Assembly: GCA_051710585.1 (NCBI GenBank)
Contig: JBPESP010000001.1
Location: 124,001 to 188,000 of the forward strand
Direction: 5' to 3'
DNA: 64,000 nucleotides
From: JBPESP01 sp051710585
GTDB taxonomy: Bacteria > Pseudomonadota > Gammaproteobacteria > Enterobacterales > Enterobacteriaceae
Shown: one piece after another, positions 43,390 to 53,585 of the stretch
Layout of the letters: each line of letters begins with the position of its first letter
Position numbering within the stretch: position 1 is the stretch's first letter
Translations under genes and position numbers: made by a program
Notes under the pieces: generated by a model
Seen by the model: only the letters and a program-made list of their open reading frames with translations
Database searches by the model: none
Told to the model about the DNA's origin: nothing

Positions 43390-44109
43390 ATGATCGCATT
43401 AATAAGGCAGCCCCCTGAGATTATCGCTGTACTACCGGCGGCTGGTATTGGTCGCCGGATGCAGGCTGCTCTACCAAAACAATATCTCACTATCGGTAAC
43501 AAAACATTGCTTGAACACGCTATTGGTACGCTGTTGCATCATCCTGACGTCCATAAAGCGATAGTAGCAATAAGCGCAGAAGACCGCTATTTCCATCAGT
43601 TGTCAATCGCAACAGATCCACGAGTGCGTTTTATCACTGGTGGAGCAGTGCGCGCTGACTCAGTTATGGCTGCACTACGCTGCACCAGCACGGCATCCTG
43701 GGTTCTAGTACACGATGCCGTACGCCCTTGCCTGCATCAAGACGATCTTCGCCGCTTGCTAGCGATAACTACACATACTGAGGTAGGTGGACTCCTAGCA
43801 ACGCCTGTTCGTGATACTATAAAACGTGCTCACACTGGATCAGACATTATTGCTACCACCGTCAAGCGCCAGGATTTATGGCATGCATTAACGCCACAGC
43901 TGTTTTCACGCGTTCTACTAATAACCTGCCTTGAACGGGCGCTAGCGGAGGGTGCGATCATCACCGATGAGGCTTCTGCTTTGGAGTATTGCGGTTATAC
44001 ACCGCTGTTGGTACCGGGTCGAGCGGACAATATCAAAGTTACCCGCCCGGAAGATTTATCACTAGCTCGCTTCTTTTTTTCTCAATTAGACACTACGGAA
44101 GGCATATAA
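43390..44109 (+). CDS. ispD: 2-C-methyl-D-erythritol 4-phosphate cytidylyltransferase
   Basis: Third step of the MEP isoprenoid pathway: couples MEP to CTP. 239 residues (E. coli 236). The nucleotide-binding signature LPAAGIGRRMQAALPKQYL is at about residues 15-33. VLVHDAVRPCLHQDDLRRLL and ATPVRDTIKR are conserved, as is TDEASALEYCGYTPLLVPG near the C-terminus. Its stop directly abuts the start of ispF, indicating cotranscription and coupled translation. The upstream enzyme Dxr is dead in this window, which makes retention noteworthy. Confidence 0.96.
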   Translation: MIALIRQPPEIIAVLPAAGIGRRMQAALPKQYLTIGNKTLLEHAIGTLLHHPDVHKAIVAISAEDRYFHQLSIATDPRVRFITGGAVRADSVMAALRCTSTASWVLVHDAVRPCLHQDDLRRLLAITTHTEVGGLLATPVRDTIKRAHTGSDIIATTVKRQDLWHALTPQLFSRVLLITCLERALAEGAIITDEASALEYCGYTPLLVPGRADNIKVTRPEDLSLARFFFSQLDTTEGI

Positions 44110-44586
44110 ATGCGTATCGGACATGGTTTTGACGTGCACAAGTTTGGCGGGAAAAACATGCTTATTATTGGTGGCGTGCATATCCATTACCCAAAAGGCC
44201 TGCTTGGACATTCTGATGGTGACGTTGCGCTGCACGCCGCTACTGATGCCCTTTTGGGTGCCGCCGCGCTTAGCGATATCGGAAAATTATTTCCGGATAC
44301 CGATCCAGCCTTTAAAGGAGCCAACAGCCGCGTGCTATTATGCGAAGCCTGGCGATGGATTGCATCTAAAGGCTATCGGCTGGGCAATATGGATATTACT
44401 ATTATTGCTCAAGAACCAAAGATAGCACCGCACATTCCACAAATGCGCGTAAATATCGCAAGAGATCTCAGCTGCCACATAGATGTTATCAACGTTAAAG
44501 CAACAACCACTGAACAGTTAGGGTTTACCGGTCGCAGTGAGGGTATTGCCTGTGAGGCGATAGCGTTACTGCTTAGGGCCTCATAA
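44110..44586 (+). CDS. ispF: 2-C-methyl-D-erythritol 2,4-cyclodiphosphate synthase
   Basis: Fifth step of the MEP pathway: cyclises CDP-ME-2-phosphate. 158 residues (E. coli 159). Zinc ligands are visible in RIGHGFDVHKFG (Asp8, His10) and the downstream His in LLGHSDGDVALHAATDALLG. The C-terminal KATTTEQLGFTGRSEGIACE is intact. It starts on the base after the ispD stop. Downstream truD is a relic, so the transcript now ends in decayed DNA or runs on towards pcm. Confidence 0.97.
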   Translation: MRIGHGFDVHKFGGKNMLIIGGVHIHYPKGLLGHSDGDVALHAATDALLGAAALSDIGKLFPDTDPAFKGANSRVLLCEAWRWIASKGYRLGNMDITIIAQEPKIAPHIPQMRVNIARDLSCHIDVINVKATTTEQLGFTGRSEGIACEAIALLLRAS

Positions 44587-44589
44587 CTG

Positions 44590-45280
44590 ATAACCTAGAT
44601 TATCATTCGCTGCACTGGTTACAGAGAAAACTAACAGCCACCGATTTAATGAAAGTTAGAGTAGTCGATTTTCCAGTGCATGTAGTACTCTGTTTCGAGC
44701 TAAACGGAGAAAGTTAGTATATACTGATCAGGCTACGTAAAACTAACTGCAATACGACCTATAAGGACCTTAGATAATTCCCCCCGTGGTAAAAAACACC
44801 GAGCTGAAATTACTACATCGTTACAGAACAGTGATTTTACATGCACTTTTACCCAGTAAAAGAGATTCAAACTTCGCGAAATCCAAGTTTGGAGGGCGTG
44901 ATATTATCGCTACCGCCACCATTCGTGCAAACTACGCATTGATACTCAAGTAACACCTTCACTCTAAAGTTACGTGAGATAAGCAATAAAACGGCAATTG
45001 ATATGCGATTGAACCAACCTTACCTGAGAAGGTGTACTTAATCATTTTAGTTATCTTTAATTTTATCATCATGGTAATAATCTGACGCTAGTACAGCGCT
45101 AAGATAAAGATAATCAATGCATTAAATATTGCAGCACAAGCGTAGCTTTACGCTTTCCCCGTACGCAGCGTTTTATTTAATAATTTAATAATCCCCAGTA
45201 GGGCTTGCTGGTGCAATTTAGGTAAACGCTCGTGCTAAATGGTAATGCCCTAAAATTAATCAGCTGCTATTTATTACAAA
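44590..45280 (+). pseudogene. truD: truD relic (tRNA pseudouridine-13 synthase)
   Basis: Directly after ispF as in E. coli, about 0.7 of 1.05 kb left. Readable phases: IVTEQ near 44820 (family AVTEQW), TFTLKLREISNKTAIDMRL near 44960-45015 (family TLVLREVSNRDDVEQRL), EGVLNHF near 45030 (KGVPNYF), HGNNLTLVQR near 45070-45100 and RSFTLSPYAAFYLIIN near 45142-45188 (family RSFWLSAARSALFNQI). The catalytic region and C-terminus are missing. Confidence 0.75.
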
Positions 45281-45559
45281 ACAGAGGAAAGCTGTCGGTA
45301 TAAAAAGTTTTTTTCTAACAGCCTCCCATTGCAAAGGGAGGGAGCATTTGGTTCGTTTCTGGAACAGCAAATCACTTCATCTTTTCAATTATCAACTTCA
45401 CCATAATGAGGTTTCATGCCATTATTATTTTATTTTTTTTTGCGCCGGATCATGCTCTAGTTTGCCTAACTATCCGGCGTAGTCTGGCTAGTTTTTTTTG
45501 TTTTTCACCTTGGGGCTGCGTGGTGTGAAAAAACCAATAATAAACTCAAAAAAAAGACT

Positions 45560-45868
45560 ATGCATTTGCTTTTAAGCAAATATGATTATATTCCCGTGCC
45601 CAGCTTTCAGCAGCTAGCGAAAGCGTTACGCACAATTGCTTCTGCACAGAAGATTATGGCGCTAGATCCAAACCACTGTAGCAGCCTGGAAATACTTTGG
45701 ATCGATCTGCCGATATACTCCTTAAATAGGAAACTTGATATCTATTTCAACGCCATTAACTGCGGTTATGTCTTTCTGAAGTCGCTGCAGCTAGATCTGA
45801 TCGCTATCACCGCACTGCCCTTACTGAGTAACTGGCTTAGTAATACGGAGAGGCTTTTTCCATGGTAG
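45560..45868 (+). pseudogene. surE: surE remnant, internally deleted but still open
   Basis: SurE is a survival-linked nucleotidase of 253 residues. Here a continuous 102-codon frame joins the family N-terminus (MHLLLSKYDYIPVPSFQQLA for E. coli [20 protein letters not shown]) to its C-terminus (NCGYVFLKSLQLDLIAITAL for [20 protein letters not shown], then a tail like DWLNSVGVGTQW). About 150 residues are deleted. The metal-binding NDD has become KYD, so it cannot be active. Its stop lies 4 bases inside pcm, preserving the native surE-pcm overlap, which may explain why the frame is still open. Confidence 0.8.
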
Positions 45869-46488
45869 ACGGACGCACGCAGACATTACTCACACAGCTA
45901 CGCCAGCAGGGCATCCGAGATGAACGCTTGCTGCAAGCCATGGAGGTAGTACCGCGCGAAAGATTTGTCGACGAGGCTTTCGAACATAAAGCCTATGATA
46001 ATACCGCGCTACCCATCGGGCTTGGGCAAACTATTTCCCAACCTTACATTGTTGCACGAATGACCGAACTTCTAGCGTTAAAGCCAGAATCGCGAGTGTT
46101 GGAAATCGGTACCGGCACAGGCTATCAGACTACAATTTTAGCACATCTGGTGAAACACGTCTGCTCGGTAGAACGGATTAAAAAATTGCAATGGCAAGCC
46201 AAGCGCCGGCTAAAACTTCTCGATCTACATAATATTTCTACCCGCCATGGTGACGGTTGGCAAGGCTGGCCTTCACGCGGACCATTTGATGCCATTATCG
46301 TCACAGCAGCGCCGCCGGAAATCCCAAAAGCTCTAATGGCGCAGCTTGATGATGGTGGTGTAATGGTGTTACCGGTCGGGAAAGAACAGCAGCATTTAAC
46401 GCGGATACAATATAAGGGCGGAGAATTTGTCGTTAACACTGTTGAGGCGGTCCGATTTGTTCCGCTAGTGAAAGGTGAACTAGCCTAA
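45862..46488 (+). CDS. pcm: Protein-L-isoaspartate O-methyltransferase
   Basis: Methylates isoaspartyl residues to start repair of aged proteins. 208 residues match E. coli Pcm (208). SAM-binding LEIGTGTGYQTTILA lies at about 80-94. The N-terminal VPRERFVDEAFEHKAYDNTALPIG core with its active-site segment and GQTISQPYIVARMTELL are intact, as is VLPVGKEQQHLTRI near the C-terminus. It overlaps the surE remnant by 7 bases and precedes nlpD, as in E. coli. Retention is unexpected given the loss of surE and rpoS, the stationary-phase partners. Confidence 0.96.
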   Translation: MVDGRTQTLLTQLRQQGIRDERLLQAMEVVPRERFVDEAFEHKAYDNTALPIGLGQTISQPYIVARMTELLALKPESRVLEIGTGTGYQTTILAHLVKHVCSVERIKKLQWQAKRRLKLLDLHNISTRHGDGWQGWPSRGPFDAIIVTAAPPEIPKALMAQLDDGGVMVLPVGKEQQHLTRIQYKGGEFVVNTVEAVRFVPLVKGELA

Positions 46489-46617
46489 TCCCCCGACGCG
46501 TAAATTTTTTATATAAGTGTATAATGGTGTGATAATAAATAAAAAGGATGTATAACATATAATGTCTAGCCTATTTGGAATGATGACTGGCGTTGCTTCC
46601 TATAGGGGGAAATAAAG

Positions 46618-47682
46618 ATGGGAAGCCGAAAGAGCGCGTGGGGCCGCGTTGCAGTTTGTGCCATGGCAAGCATCTGTCTAGTAAGGTGCGCCAACAATGA
46701 ATCTAGTGCACCGATAAGCAGTGTTGGTAACAGTAAAAATGCTGGCGGTTACAGCATCAGCAATGCTAGCATAGGTAAGCGCTCACCCCAATTCAGTCAG
46801 TCGCGTATTGTAGTGAGCTGTGGCGAGCATGAGCATGGTCAGTTAAATATCTCTCCGCAAGGAAATATTATTTATAATAGGAGTTATAATAATATTCAGA
46901 AAGGTTCTTATTCTGGAGAAACATATCAGGTAAAACGTGGGGATACAATGTTCTACATCGCCTGGATTACGGGAGATGACTACCGGAATCTGGCGCAGAG
47001 AAACAAAATTCCGAAACCCTACAGCCTGAACATAGGTCAGACTTTACAGATAACTAACGGAACGGTACCTATTAACAGAAACATGCCAACAGAAACCATT
47101 CTGGCATCCGATGCTAACCAGAGAAATATCATTGGTGTTGTTGTTACACCGGTTTTTACCTCGAATACACAATTGATAGAATCGAGAGTTAATTCTCGTA
47201 AAGAGAATGCTTATCATGAAACTTTAAGTAAAAAAAGTTTAGAGAAAATATTACCTAGCACTGATATCAGTGTTACTACAAATGCGCCAGTTATAGCGCC
47301 AAGCAAAGTAATCAGCGGTTGGCGCTGGCCGACGGATGGGAAGGTTATTGAGAATTTTTCTACTGCAGAAGGTGGTAATAAAGGGGTTGATATCTCCGGT
47401 TCTAAGGGACAGGCAATTTTAGCGACCGCTAACGGCAAAGTGGTTTATGCCGGCAATGCCTTGCAGGGTTACGGTAACCTTATCATTATCAAACATAATA
47501 ATGATTACTTAAGCGCCTACGCTCACAACAATACGATGTTGGTTCGAGACAAACAAGAAATTAGGGCAGGGCAAAAAATTGCTACTATGGGTAGCACCGG
47601 AACAAGCACAACCAGATTACATTTTGAAATTCGTCACAAGGGGAAATCCGTAAACCCTCTGCTTTATCTTCCGCAACGATAA
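46618..47682 (+). CDS. nlpD: Murein hydrolase activator NlpD
   Basis: Outer-membrane lipoprotein that activates the amidase AmiC during cell separation. 354 residues (E. coli 379). A signal peptide with lipobox-like CLVRC ends at Cys24; Arg at the -1 position is unusual, where Gly, Ala or Ser is normal. A LysM domain follows (TYQVKRGDTMFYIAW, about 102-116) and a C-terminal LytM/M23 domain starts near 235. The M23 site is degenerate (NKGVD instead of HxGxD), as in E. coli NlpD, consistent with an activator and not an enzyme. The rpoS promoter classically lies inside nlpD; rpoS itself is only a stub here. Confidence 0.94.
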   Translation: MGSRKSAWGRVAVCAMASICLVRCANNESSAPISSVGNSKNAGGYSISNASIGKRSPQFSQSRIVVSCGEHEHGQLNISPQGNIIYNRSYNNIQKGSYSGETYQVKRGDTMFYIAWITGDDYRNLAQRNKIPKPYSLNIGQTLQITNGTVPINRNMPTETILASDANQRNIIGVVVTPVFTSNTQLIESRVNSRKENAYHETLSKKSLEKILPSTDISVTTNAPVIAPSKVISGWRWPTDGKVIENFSTAEGGNKGVDISGSKGQAILATANGKVVYAGNALQGYGNLIIIKHNNDYLSAYAHNNTMLVRDKQEIRAGQKIATMGSTGTSTTRLHFEIRHKGKSVNPLLYLPQR

Positions 47683-47754
47683 ATTAGCGAAATGTCTCGA
47701 TGATCTGTCCTGAAATTACAGGCAGGATCTGCTATAAAAAAAATAAACTGAAAG

Positions 47755-48016
47755 TTAAAGAGTTACATGAAGAGATTGAGTTAGATTAGAAATTAGAATA
47801 ATAGGACTAAAATGTTTAACAAAAAAAAACCACTAAATAAGATTACTAATAATAATCTAAGCAAAGAAGACGTTCCATGTTTCATGGAAGGAACTTAGAT
47901 ACCAAAAGCACAGCTTGAAGATACAGGCCTTGAAATAAGGCTGATCAGTAAACGCATGTATCATATTCGGATGGAAGGTTTTCACTATCGAGGCGCTGTT
48001 CCTTGAACAATATTAC
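47755..48016 (+). pseudogene. rpoS: rpoS remnant (stationary-phase sigma factor)
   Basis: Directly after nlpD only about 260 bases remain of a gene of about 1 kb. The start reads KVKELHEEIELD near 47755-47788 (E. coli LKVHDLNEDAEFD) and FNKKKPLNK. After a large internal deletion the C-terminal region 4 follows: QLEDTGLEIRLISKRMYHIR near 47910-47967 (E. coli [20 protein letters not shown]), MEG, then EALFLE in the next frame (E. coli EALFRE). The core binding and -10 recognition regions are gone. Confidence 0.8.
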
Positions 48017-48129
48017 TTATAGCGCTAGTCAGTCATTATCTCAAGCCTGATTAATCACTCCATTCGAGACTACCTAAAACGGTAGTGTTGCCCTTTCTTC
48101 TTTTTACTCGCCATTTACTGAGAGTAGTG

Positions 48130-50640
48130 GTATTTTAAGCTGATACAGCCACTCGATCGCCAGGGGGTAAGGTAAGGTGATAGGGTGGCTGTCAGGATTT
48201 ATATCTCTCCAGCACCTCGAGTGCTAACAAGACTATAGAATTCTTCTCTGCTTTCAGCAGTCACTGCTGAAAGCAGTATACCATCTATACTCCAGCAGCG
48301 ATTAGTAGATAGGTTTACAGCTCTCTGAGCTTCTAGCGGATGGTTTAATAACCTTATGCAGTTACCCCTCTCTGAGAGAGAGACGCTGCCAATAAGCCAT
48401 AACTCTTGCTTGTAGCACCCTCTTATGCGCCACGTGTATAAAGACGTTGATATCGCCATGCTCCAACGCATCCAAGTACACATTAACAACGCCTATCATT
48501 TTTAATAGGTAGTTATCTCAATATAATACGTAGTGAATAAACTAATGGCATTGATGCAATATAACCAGGCTTTCTGAGCAGCGCAAGACTAGTGTTAGTC
48601 CACCATAGCCTGACGTAGTTACCCCTTGACTAATTTCATCCATTGACCTAAGCTATGATATGTTGTATTTTGCAACATATCAGCAGTTCAGTCATCTCCT
48701 CCATAAACGTAGAGCACGACCGTAAGCCAGATCATCAGCGGGACTAACGCTAGTAAAAATCCGATCCATCAGACCGATGGTGTTTAATAAACAGATATAC
48801 CCCAGTAGCACACAATTAAAACATTTAGCACAAAAATAAAGTAAATCATCATAAAAATGCTGCTACCGTGTTTATATCATATTTTTTTCAAAAGAAGAAA
48901 ACTACTATGCAAGATCTCTCCTACCGCTAGTAGGACTCCACAGCATATTAAAAGCCCTGCATCGTCCTCATCTCAAAAAAAACATTATCGCTAATGCATG
49001 CAATATAGATCCAGGAAGTGTTTGATTAAGTTATTATATGAGTAAAATATTGTAATTATGTTTATTTGGCATTTTGCCCGGATTTTCTGGTGTCTTTTAG
49101 AGATTTCACTGGTCATTGAAGAATGATAACTGCAGATTTATCCAATAGTCCATAAGTGTTTAGCTACTAAATCTTTCCAGTATAATATTTATTTTTTTCA
49201 AAATAAAGCATCAAGATCCTCAAATACCGGCACTTTAATTTCTTGATAACTAGAGCCCGGCTCAGTTAACTGATAAGTCACTCAAGTGAAGCACTACCAT
49301 TAAGTTATGCAATGAGCTTGTGATCATTTAACATAATATTGATTCGATTAGATAAAGCTAACACGATCTACATTACGGCAGAAACAATTTATCGTCAAGG
49401 ACTCAAATAGCGGTACTTTGCCTGAGGCTCTGTAAAGGGTTGTCACGATAGCTGACCATACAAAGGGGATAATACACCTCTATAAAAGGTTAGTAAAATA
49501 ATCTGTAGGAATGTATAAGCCTCTATCTTAGTGCTAAACGCGGTCCCGGGAGCGGGAGTATCTAGTAGATACGATCTTCCTTGAAAAAAACCAAGGAAGC
49601 AGCGCTCTAAGACATAGCATGATTCTACGCCATATTTATAGCCACATTATGCTATACGTGATCTTATGCTCCCTATTAGTACTGGAAGCATGCTGCACAT
49701 TTAAGGCAGGCTAGCATGAAATAAGATGACAATCCCGCCATTCTACCGATCTATGACAAAGTTAATCGCATACTTAAGCTAGTTTGCTACCAACTGAATA
49801 GTTTTAGAGGAAGGTCAGCAGTTCGGCGTTTAAAGCTTATCAGGTATAAGAAGCAGCCGAATTACCCATAAATACCAATAAATGGGGCTACTGGATAACA
49901 CAAGCAAAAATCCTTGAATATGAAAGTGGCATATCTGATATACCGACAGCCCTTTACCCCGAATATGAGTCTAATGCTTAACGAACGTACCTGCCATACA
50001 CTGTAGGTAAAAGCCTATCATCGGCAGAGACAATGTTCATTCGCGCTGGCGGATATATAGCGTTATGTTATCCAGCAGCACAATAAGCCGTTATTTTACT
50101 ACTCCGATAACGATAGAGACGAGACAAAAAATACTAGATTCAGATATCACCAGTCCCATTACCTATGGTGGGCGTTAAGAATATTACCAATATCACCGGT
50201 ATCCTGCAGGCACAGGCATTATTGAGCAACTAAATAGATAGCGTTTCTACAGCAGGTTACCCCGTACTTTAACAAGGCTTATAACAGAAATAAGCGCCGA
50301 TCCTAGCGGGAGGGTGATAAATGAAGAAAAAATCGCTGGTTTTATCGAATGTACTACGTTAAGAGAGAATTGATCCTACCTAGTAGCAAATACTGGCAAT
50401 ATTTCCTAGCTTATTACATCTGATAAACCTCATTGAGGAGAAAGTGCAGAAATCACTATAACCATAATCATAAGCACAGGACGCTACCAAGAAGGTTAAC
50501 AGTAAATAAATAAGGTAAATCGCCTACCGTAAAGCACCATTTCCTTAGGAACGATACAATTATGGAACACCTGACGCTGAGCAAGATTAGGAAAGCTATT
50601 TATGTTATGCCAGTAGAGAAATAGGTGACTAGAGTGGTAG
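48130..50640 (-). pseudogene. mutS: mutS relic (DNA mismatch recognition protein)
   Basis: MutS recognises mismatches. The minus strand follows the family over about 2.5 kb: a region near 50570-50520 (MVLYGRRFTLFIY for LLFYRMGDFYELFY), GNIASICY near 50400 (GESVAICE), then MDRIFTSVSPADDLAYGRA near 48710-48770 (family IDRIFTRVGAADDLASGRS), MDEISQG near 48640 (MDEIGRG, Walker B), VVNVYLDALEHGDINVFIH near 48430-48488 (VANVHLDALEHGDTIAFMH), and IEWLYQLK at the 3' end near 48135-48160. Stops and deletions are frequent. A minus-strand open frame at 48199-48489 is an out-of-phase shadow. Confidence 0.85.
48248..48276. repeat. 13-bp perfect hairpin inside mutS relic
   Basis: Arms 48248-48260 and 48264-48276 are perfect complements around a tca loop. 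Confidence 0.7.
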
Positions 50641-52033
50641 GTATAACTTGTTAAATAAAAAAGATTTTTTATAGAAAAACCATAGATAGCGGCCTTTCTA
50701 CGACAACTAAGTAGGTAAAAGAACTGTATGATTAGGACGGGGAAAACGTAAAAAGCTCTTTTAATACTCAAAAAAAACAAATCAAAATACATAAGCTCAA
50801 GAAGAAGGTACAACACATTAAAATTAAAAATGAAATATTAAAATACTATATCTTTCTTGATGTTATACTCTGTTAACAATCTCATTAGTTAGGAAACTTA
50901 GAATGCATAATACTGTATGCACACTCTCTCATGTGCTCAAAGTTCATCAGATTAATTTATAAATACTTTTAAAAATAATCTTGATAGGACAGATGGCAGA
51001 TGAGTAGTATCTACACAGAGTTTATATTTATAAAATGCACAATATTAGCCACAGTGCAGCTAGCGTAAAAAGTATAGCCACCATAGCAATAATCCAAAGA
51101 AGCGTTATGAAAGAGTTAGAGCTTATTAGTTTTTTAGTAATCGATGTGCAAATTGTAACTATAGCAGTTAAGAGCATGTTGCGATACAAAATGATTTTAA
51201 GCGCTAGCTCACTTTAATGGAGTTAAACTAAGTATGGTACGGCGATATGGCGTATATCTTGGGATAAAGAAAAGCTAAGTATAGTTTGTTGTTGTTCTTA
51301 GATATATTCACGAGTCAATCGGTAGGATTGACTAATCGTCTTCCTAAGACAGCAAACTAATCATCAAGATAGTAGAAGTGTCATGGAGAACACATGCTAA
51401 AGCAATCTTAGTAATTTTCCATAGGGATTAAAGTTAAGTAGACACACATTATAAAAGCAGACAGTTAAGACAGTTAAGACAGTTAAGACAGTTAATGTGA
51501 CGTTACGAAATTAAATAAAACATAAGTCAAAGTTATATATATTGGAAAAATAGTCTGATAAGTCTTTCTTTAGAAGTCTTAAAACTAGTGAATATCAATA
51601 AAAGGCTATATAAGCCTCAGCGAGGGAGGTTATAAAATTATAGAGCTATATCGTAGGATACTACAGTGCACTTAGATCACATAAATATAAAAGTAGATTA
51701 ACAGCAAACAAACTAGAAAATATAGACTTGTAGAAGTCTAGCATAATAATCAAGCTTTATTTATCCACTACATCTACCTTACTGGTGTAGTCAAGGATAT
51801 AGCATAGAATTTAGTTTAAAATGCTATAATACTATAGGTATCGAGTCCTACTCGATAGTAGAAATACCATTTCAATCAATAACATTTCTGGAATGAGACA
51901 TATCTTCAAAAAAATTACATTAATACTATGGATACTCTAAAAGAGTAGAGGCATCTAGAATTAATTACAAATTAATTTAGAATACTTTATATCACTACAT
52001 CTCCTCACTCCAAAACAATCGTAACTATTCGGT
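50641..52033. other. Eroded DNA between mutS relic and pgpA
   Basis: No readable gene. In E. coli yajO and dxs follow pgpA; I could not align either. A 9-bp unit is repeated four times at 51459-51494. Confidence 0.45.
51459..51494. repeat. Tandem repeat, 9-bp unit x4
   Basis: The unit agacagtta occurs four times without interruption. Confidence 0.9.
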
Positions 52034-52534
52034 TTAAAACAGAGGCCAGCAATATCCTATCCAGTAAAGCAGGCTGGCAGCAATTATCCCCGCCGCCACA
52101 TCATCGATAATAATACCCATACCACCGTGTACCTTACAGTCAAACCAGCGAATAGGCCAGGGCTTCCAGATATCTAGCAGTCGAAACAGAATAAAACCTG
52201 TTAGCACCCAACAGCAATTTTTTACCGGCAATGGCATCAAGGTGATCCACATACCAATAAACTCGTCCCAAACAATGCAGCCGTGATCATGTGTACCCAT
52301 ATCCCGTGCGGTCTTATTACAAAAATAGACACCCGTGCACAGACTAAACATAATTGCTAACGAATAAAGCTGCCAAGGTAACAGTACCAACAAATACCAA
52401 ATTGGAATCGCCGCTAGCGAACCAATGGTACCAGGCATCCAGGGAAATATCCCGCTACCAAAACCCGTTGCTAGCAAATGCCAGGGATTAGAAAGTTTAA
52501 TCCATCGCTTGGCAACTAATATATCCATTGTCAT
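52034..52534 (-). CDS. pgpA: Phosphatidylglycerophosphatase A
   Basis: Inner-membrane phosphatase converting phosphatidylglycerophosphate to phosphatidylglycerol. 166 residues (E. coli 172). The motifs NPWHLLATGFGSG, GTIGSLAAIPIWYLL, VWDEFIGMWITLMPLP and KVHGGMGIIIDDVAAGI are intact, with four predicted membrane segments. Its start overlaps the thiL stop by four bases, giving translational coupling. Normally its substrate is made from CDP-diacylglycerol, but cdsA is a relic in this window, so supply must come from elsewhere. Confidence 0.95.
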   Translation of the reverse strand: MTMDILVAKRWIKLSNPWHLLATGFGSGIFPWMPGTIGSLAAIPIWYLLVLLPWQLYSLAIMFSLCTGVYFCNKTARDMGTHDHGCIVWDEFIGMWITLMPLPVKNCCWVLTGFILFRLLDIWKPWPIRWFDCKVHGGMGIIIDDVAAGIIAASLLYWIGYCWPLF

Positions 52535-53517
52535 GCAATATCGTCCCGCTTGAAATGGTCAAACCCGTGCCAGTCATATTCTACTAGCTGGTTATCATGC
52601 ATAAATTGAATACCTTCGCTTTGCGGCCTTATTTTCCCTATACAGGTAAAAAGTGTGCCGGCATGGCTCAAAGCTGCATTTAGCGCACTGCGGTTTATTT
52701 CAGGCACTGTAAAGCATAATTCATAATCTTCTCCACCGCCCAGCGCCCAATGCAGAGCCTGATTAGGTGTAGTGTGCCGTAGAAGCGCCGCTGAATAGGG
52801 GATATCATCCAGATTAATCCGGGCGCCGCAATAGCTACGCTTAAGGATATGGGATAGATCCGTGATAATTCCATCGGAAATATCGATAGCAGCGCTAGCT
52901 AGATCACGTAGTGCCTGGCCCTGCAATATACGCGGTTGCGGACGCACATGACGCGCCAACAGATATTGCCTGTCCCGTGGATCCAAAACCTGTAAACGAT
53001 CTTGTAGTATCGCCAGGCCGGCCGCACTGTCTCCAAGTGTGCCGGTAACATAGATCCAATCGCCGACATTGGCACCGTGGCGAGTTAGTGAATGGCCCTC
53101 TGGTAGAGTACCTTGAATAGTCAACGTCAGGCTCAGCGGGCCTCGAGTGGTGTCGCCGCCGATAAGCTGCATATTGTAATAATCTAATTGCTGGAACAAA
53201 CTGTCGCTAAAGGCAGTCAGCCAATCCTCTTCCACCGAAGGTAATGTCATTGCTAACGAAAGCCAGGCCGGATCAGCCCCCATGGCTGCTAAATCACTTA
53301 AATTCACCGCTAGCGATTTAAAACCCAAATCAGACGGATTCATTTCCGGCAGAAAATGTATACCTGCCACCAGCGTATCCGTACTGACCGCAAGCCACTT
53401 TTTCTTATCTATCGATAGTAATGCACAGTCATCGCCGATACCCACCACCACATCCCGACGCATACCACTCATCCGGTTAAAATAACAGTCAATGAGGTCA
53501 AACTCACCATATACCAT
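52531..53517 (-). CDS. thiL: Thiamine-monophosphate kinase
   Basis: ATP-dependent kinase making thiamine diphosphate from thiamine monophosphate, the last step of cofactor synthesis. 328 residues (E. coli 325). Conserved metal and nucleotide motifs are VGIGDDCALL (about 25-34), STDTLVAGIHFLP (about 45-57), MGADPAWLSLA, LIGGDTTRGPLSLT and AIDISDGIITDLSHI, and the C-terminal GGGEDYELCFTVP. It lies between nusB and pgpA in the usual order. Note that the ATG context is preceded by AT-rich sequence without an obvious strong Shine-Dalgarno. Confidence 0.96.
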   Translation of the reverse strand: MVYGEFDLIDCYFNRMSGMRRDVVVGIGDDCALLSIDKKKWLAVSTDTLVAGIHFLPEMNPSDLGFKSLAVNLSDLAAMGADPAWLSLAMTLPSVEEDWLTAFSDSLFQQLDYYNMQLIGGDTTRGPLSLTLTIQGTLPEGHSLTRHGANVGDWIYVTGTLGDSAAGLAILQDRLQVLDPRDRQYLLARHVRPQPRILQGQALRDLASAAIDISDGIITDLSHILKRSYCGARINLDDIPYSAALLRHTTPNQALHWALGGGEDYELCFTVPEINRSALNAALSHAGTLFTCIGKIRPQSEGIQFMHDNQLVEYDWHGFDHFKRDDIA

Positions 53518-53585
53518 ATGCTATCCAAAATTTTATTAGTATTAATGTAAGATCATGCTGAGATAGATTATTTAGATCACGCCCC

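Noticed and set aside
48199..48489. 96-codon minus-strand frame as a small gene
   Set aside because: It is one phase of the mutS relic; the mutS C-terminal residues appear in the neighbouring frame.
51459..51494. CRISPR array
   Set aside because: The repeat is only 9 bp, directly abutting, without spacers or cas genes; it is a simple tandem repeat.
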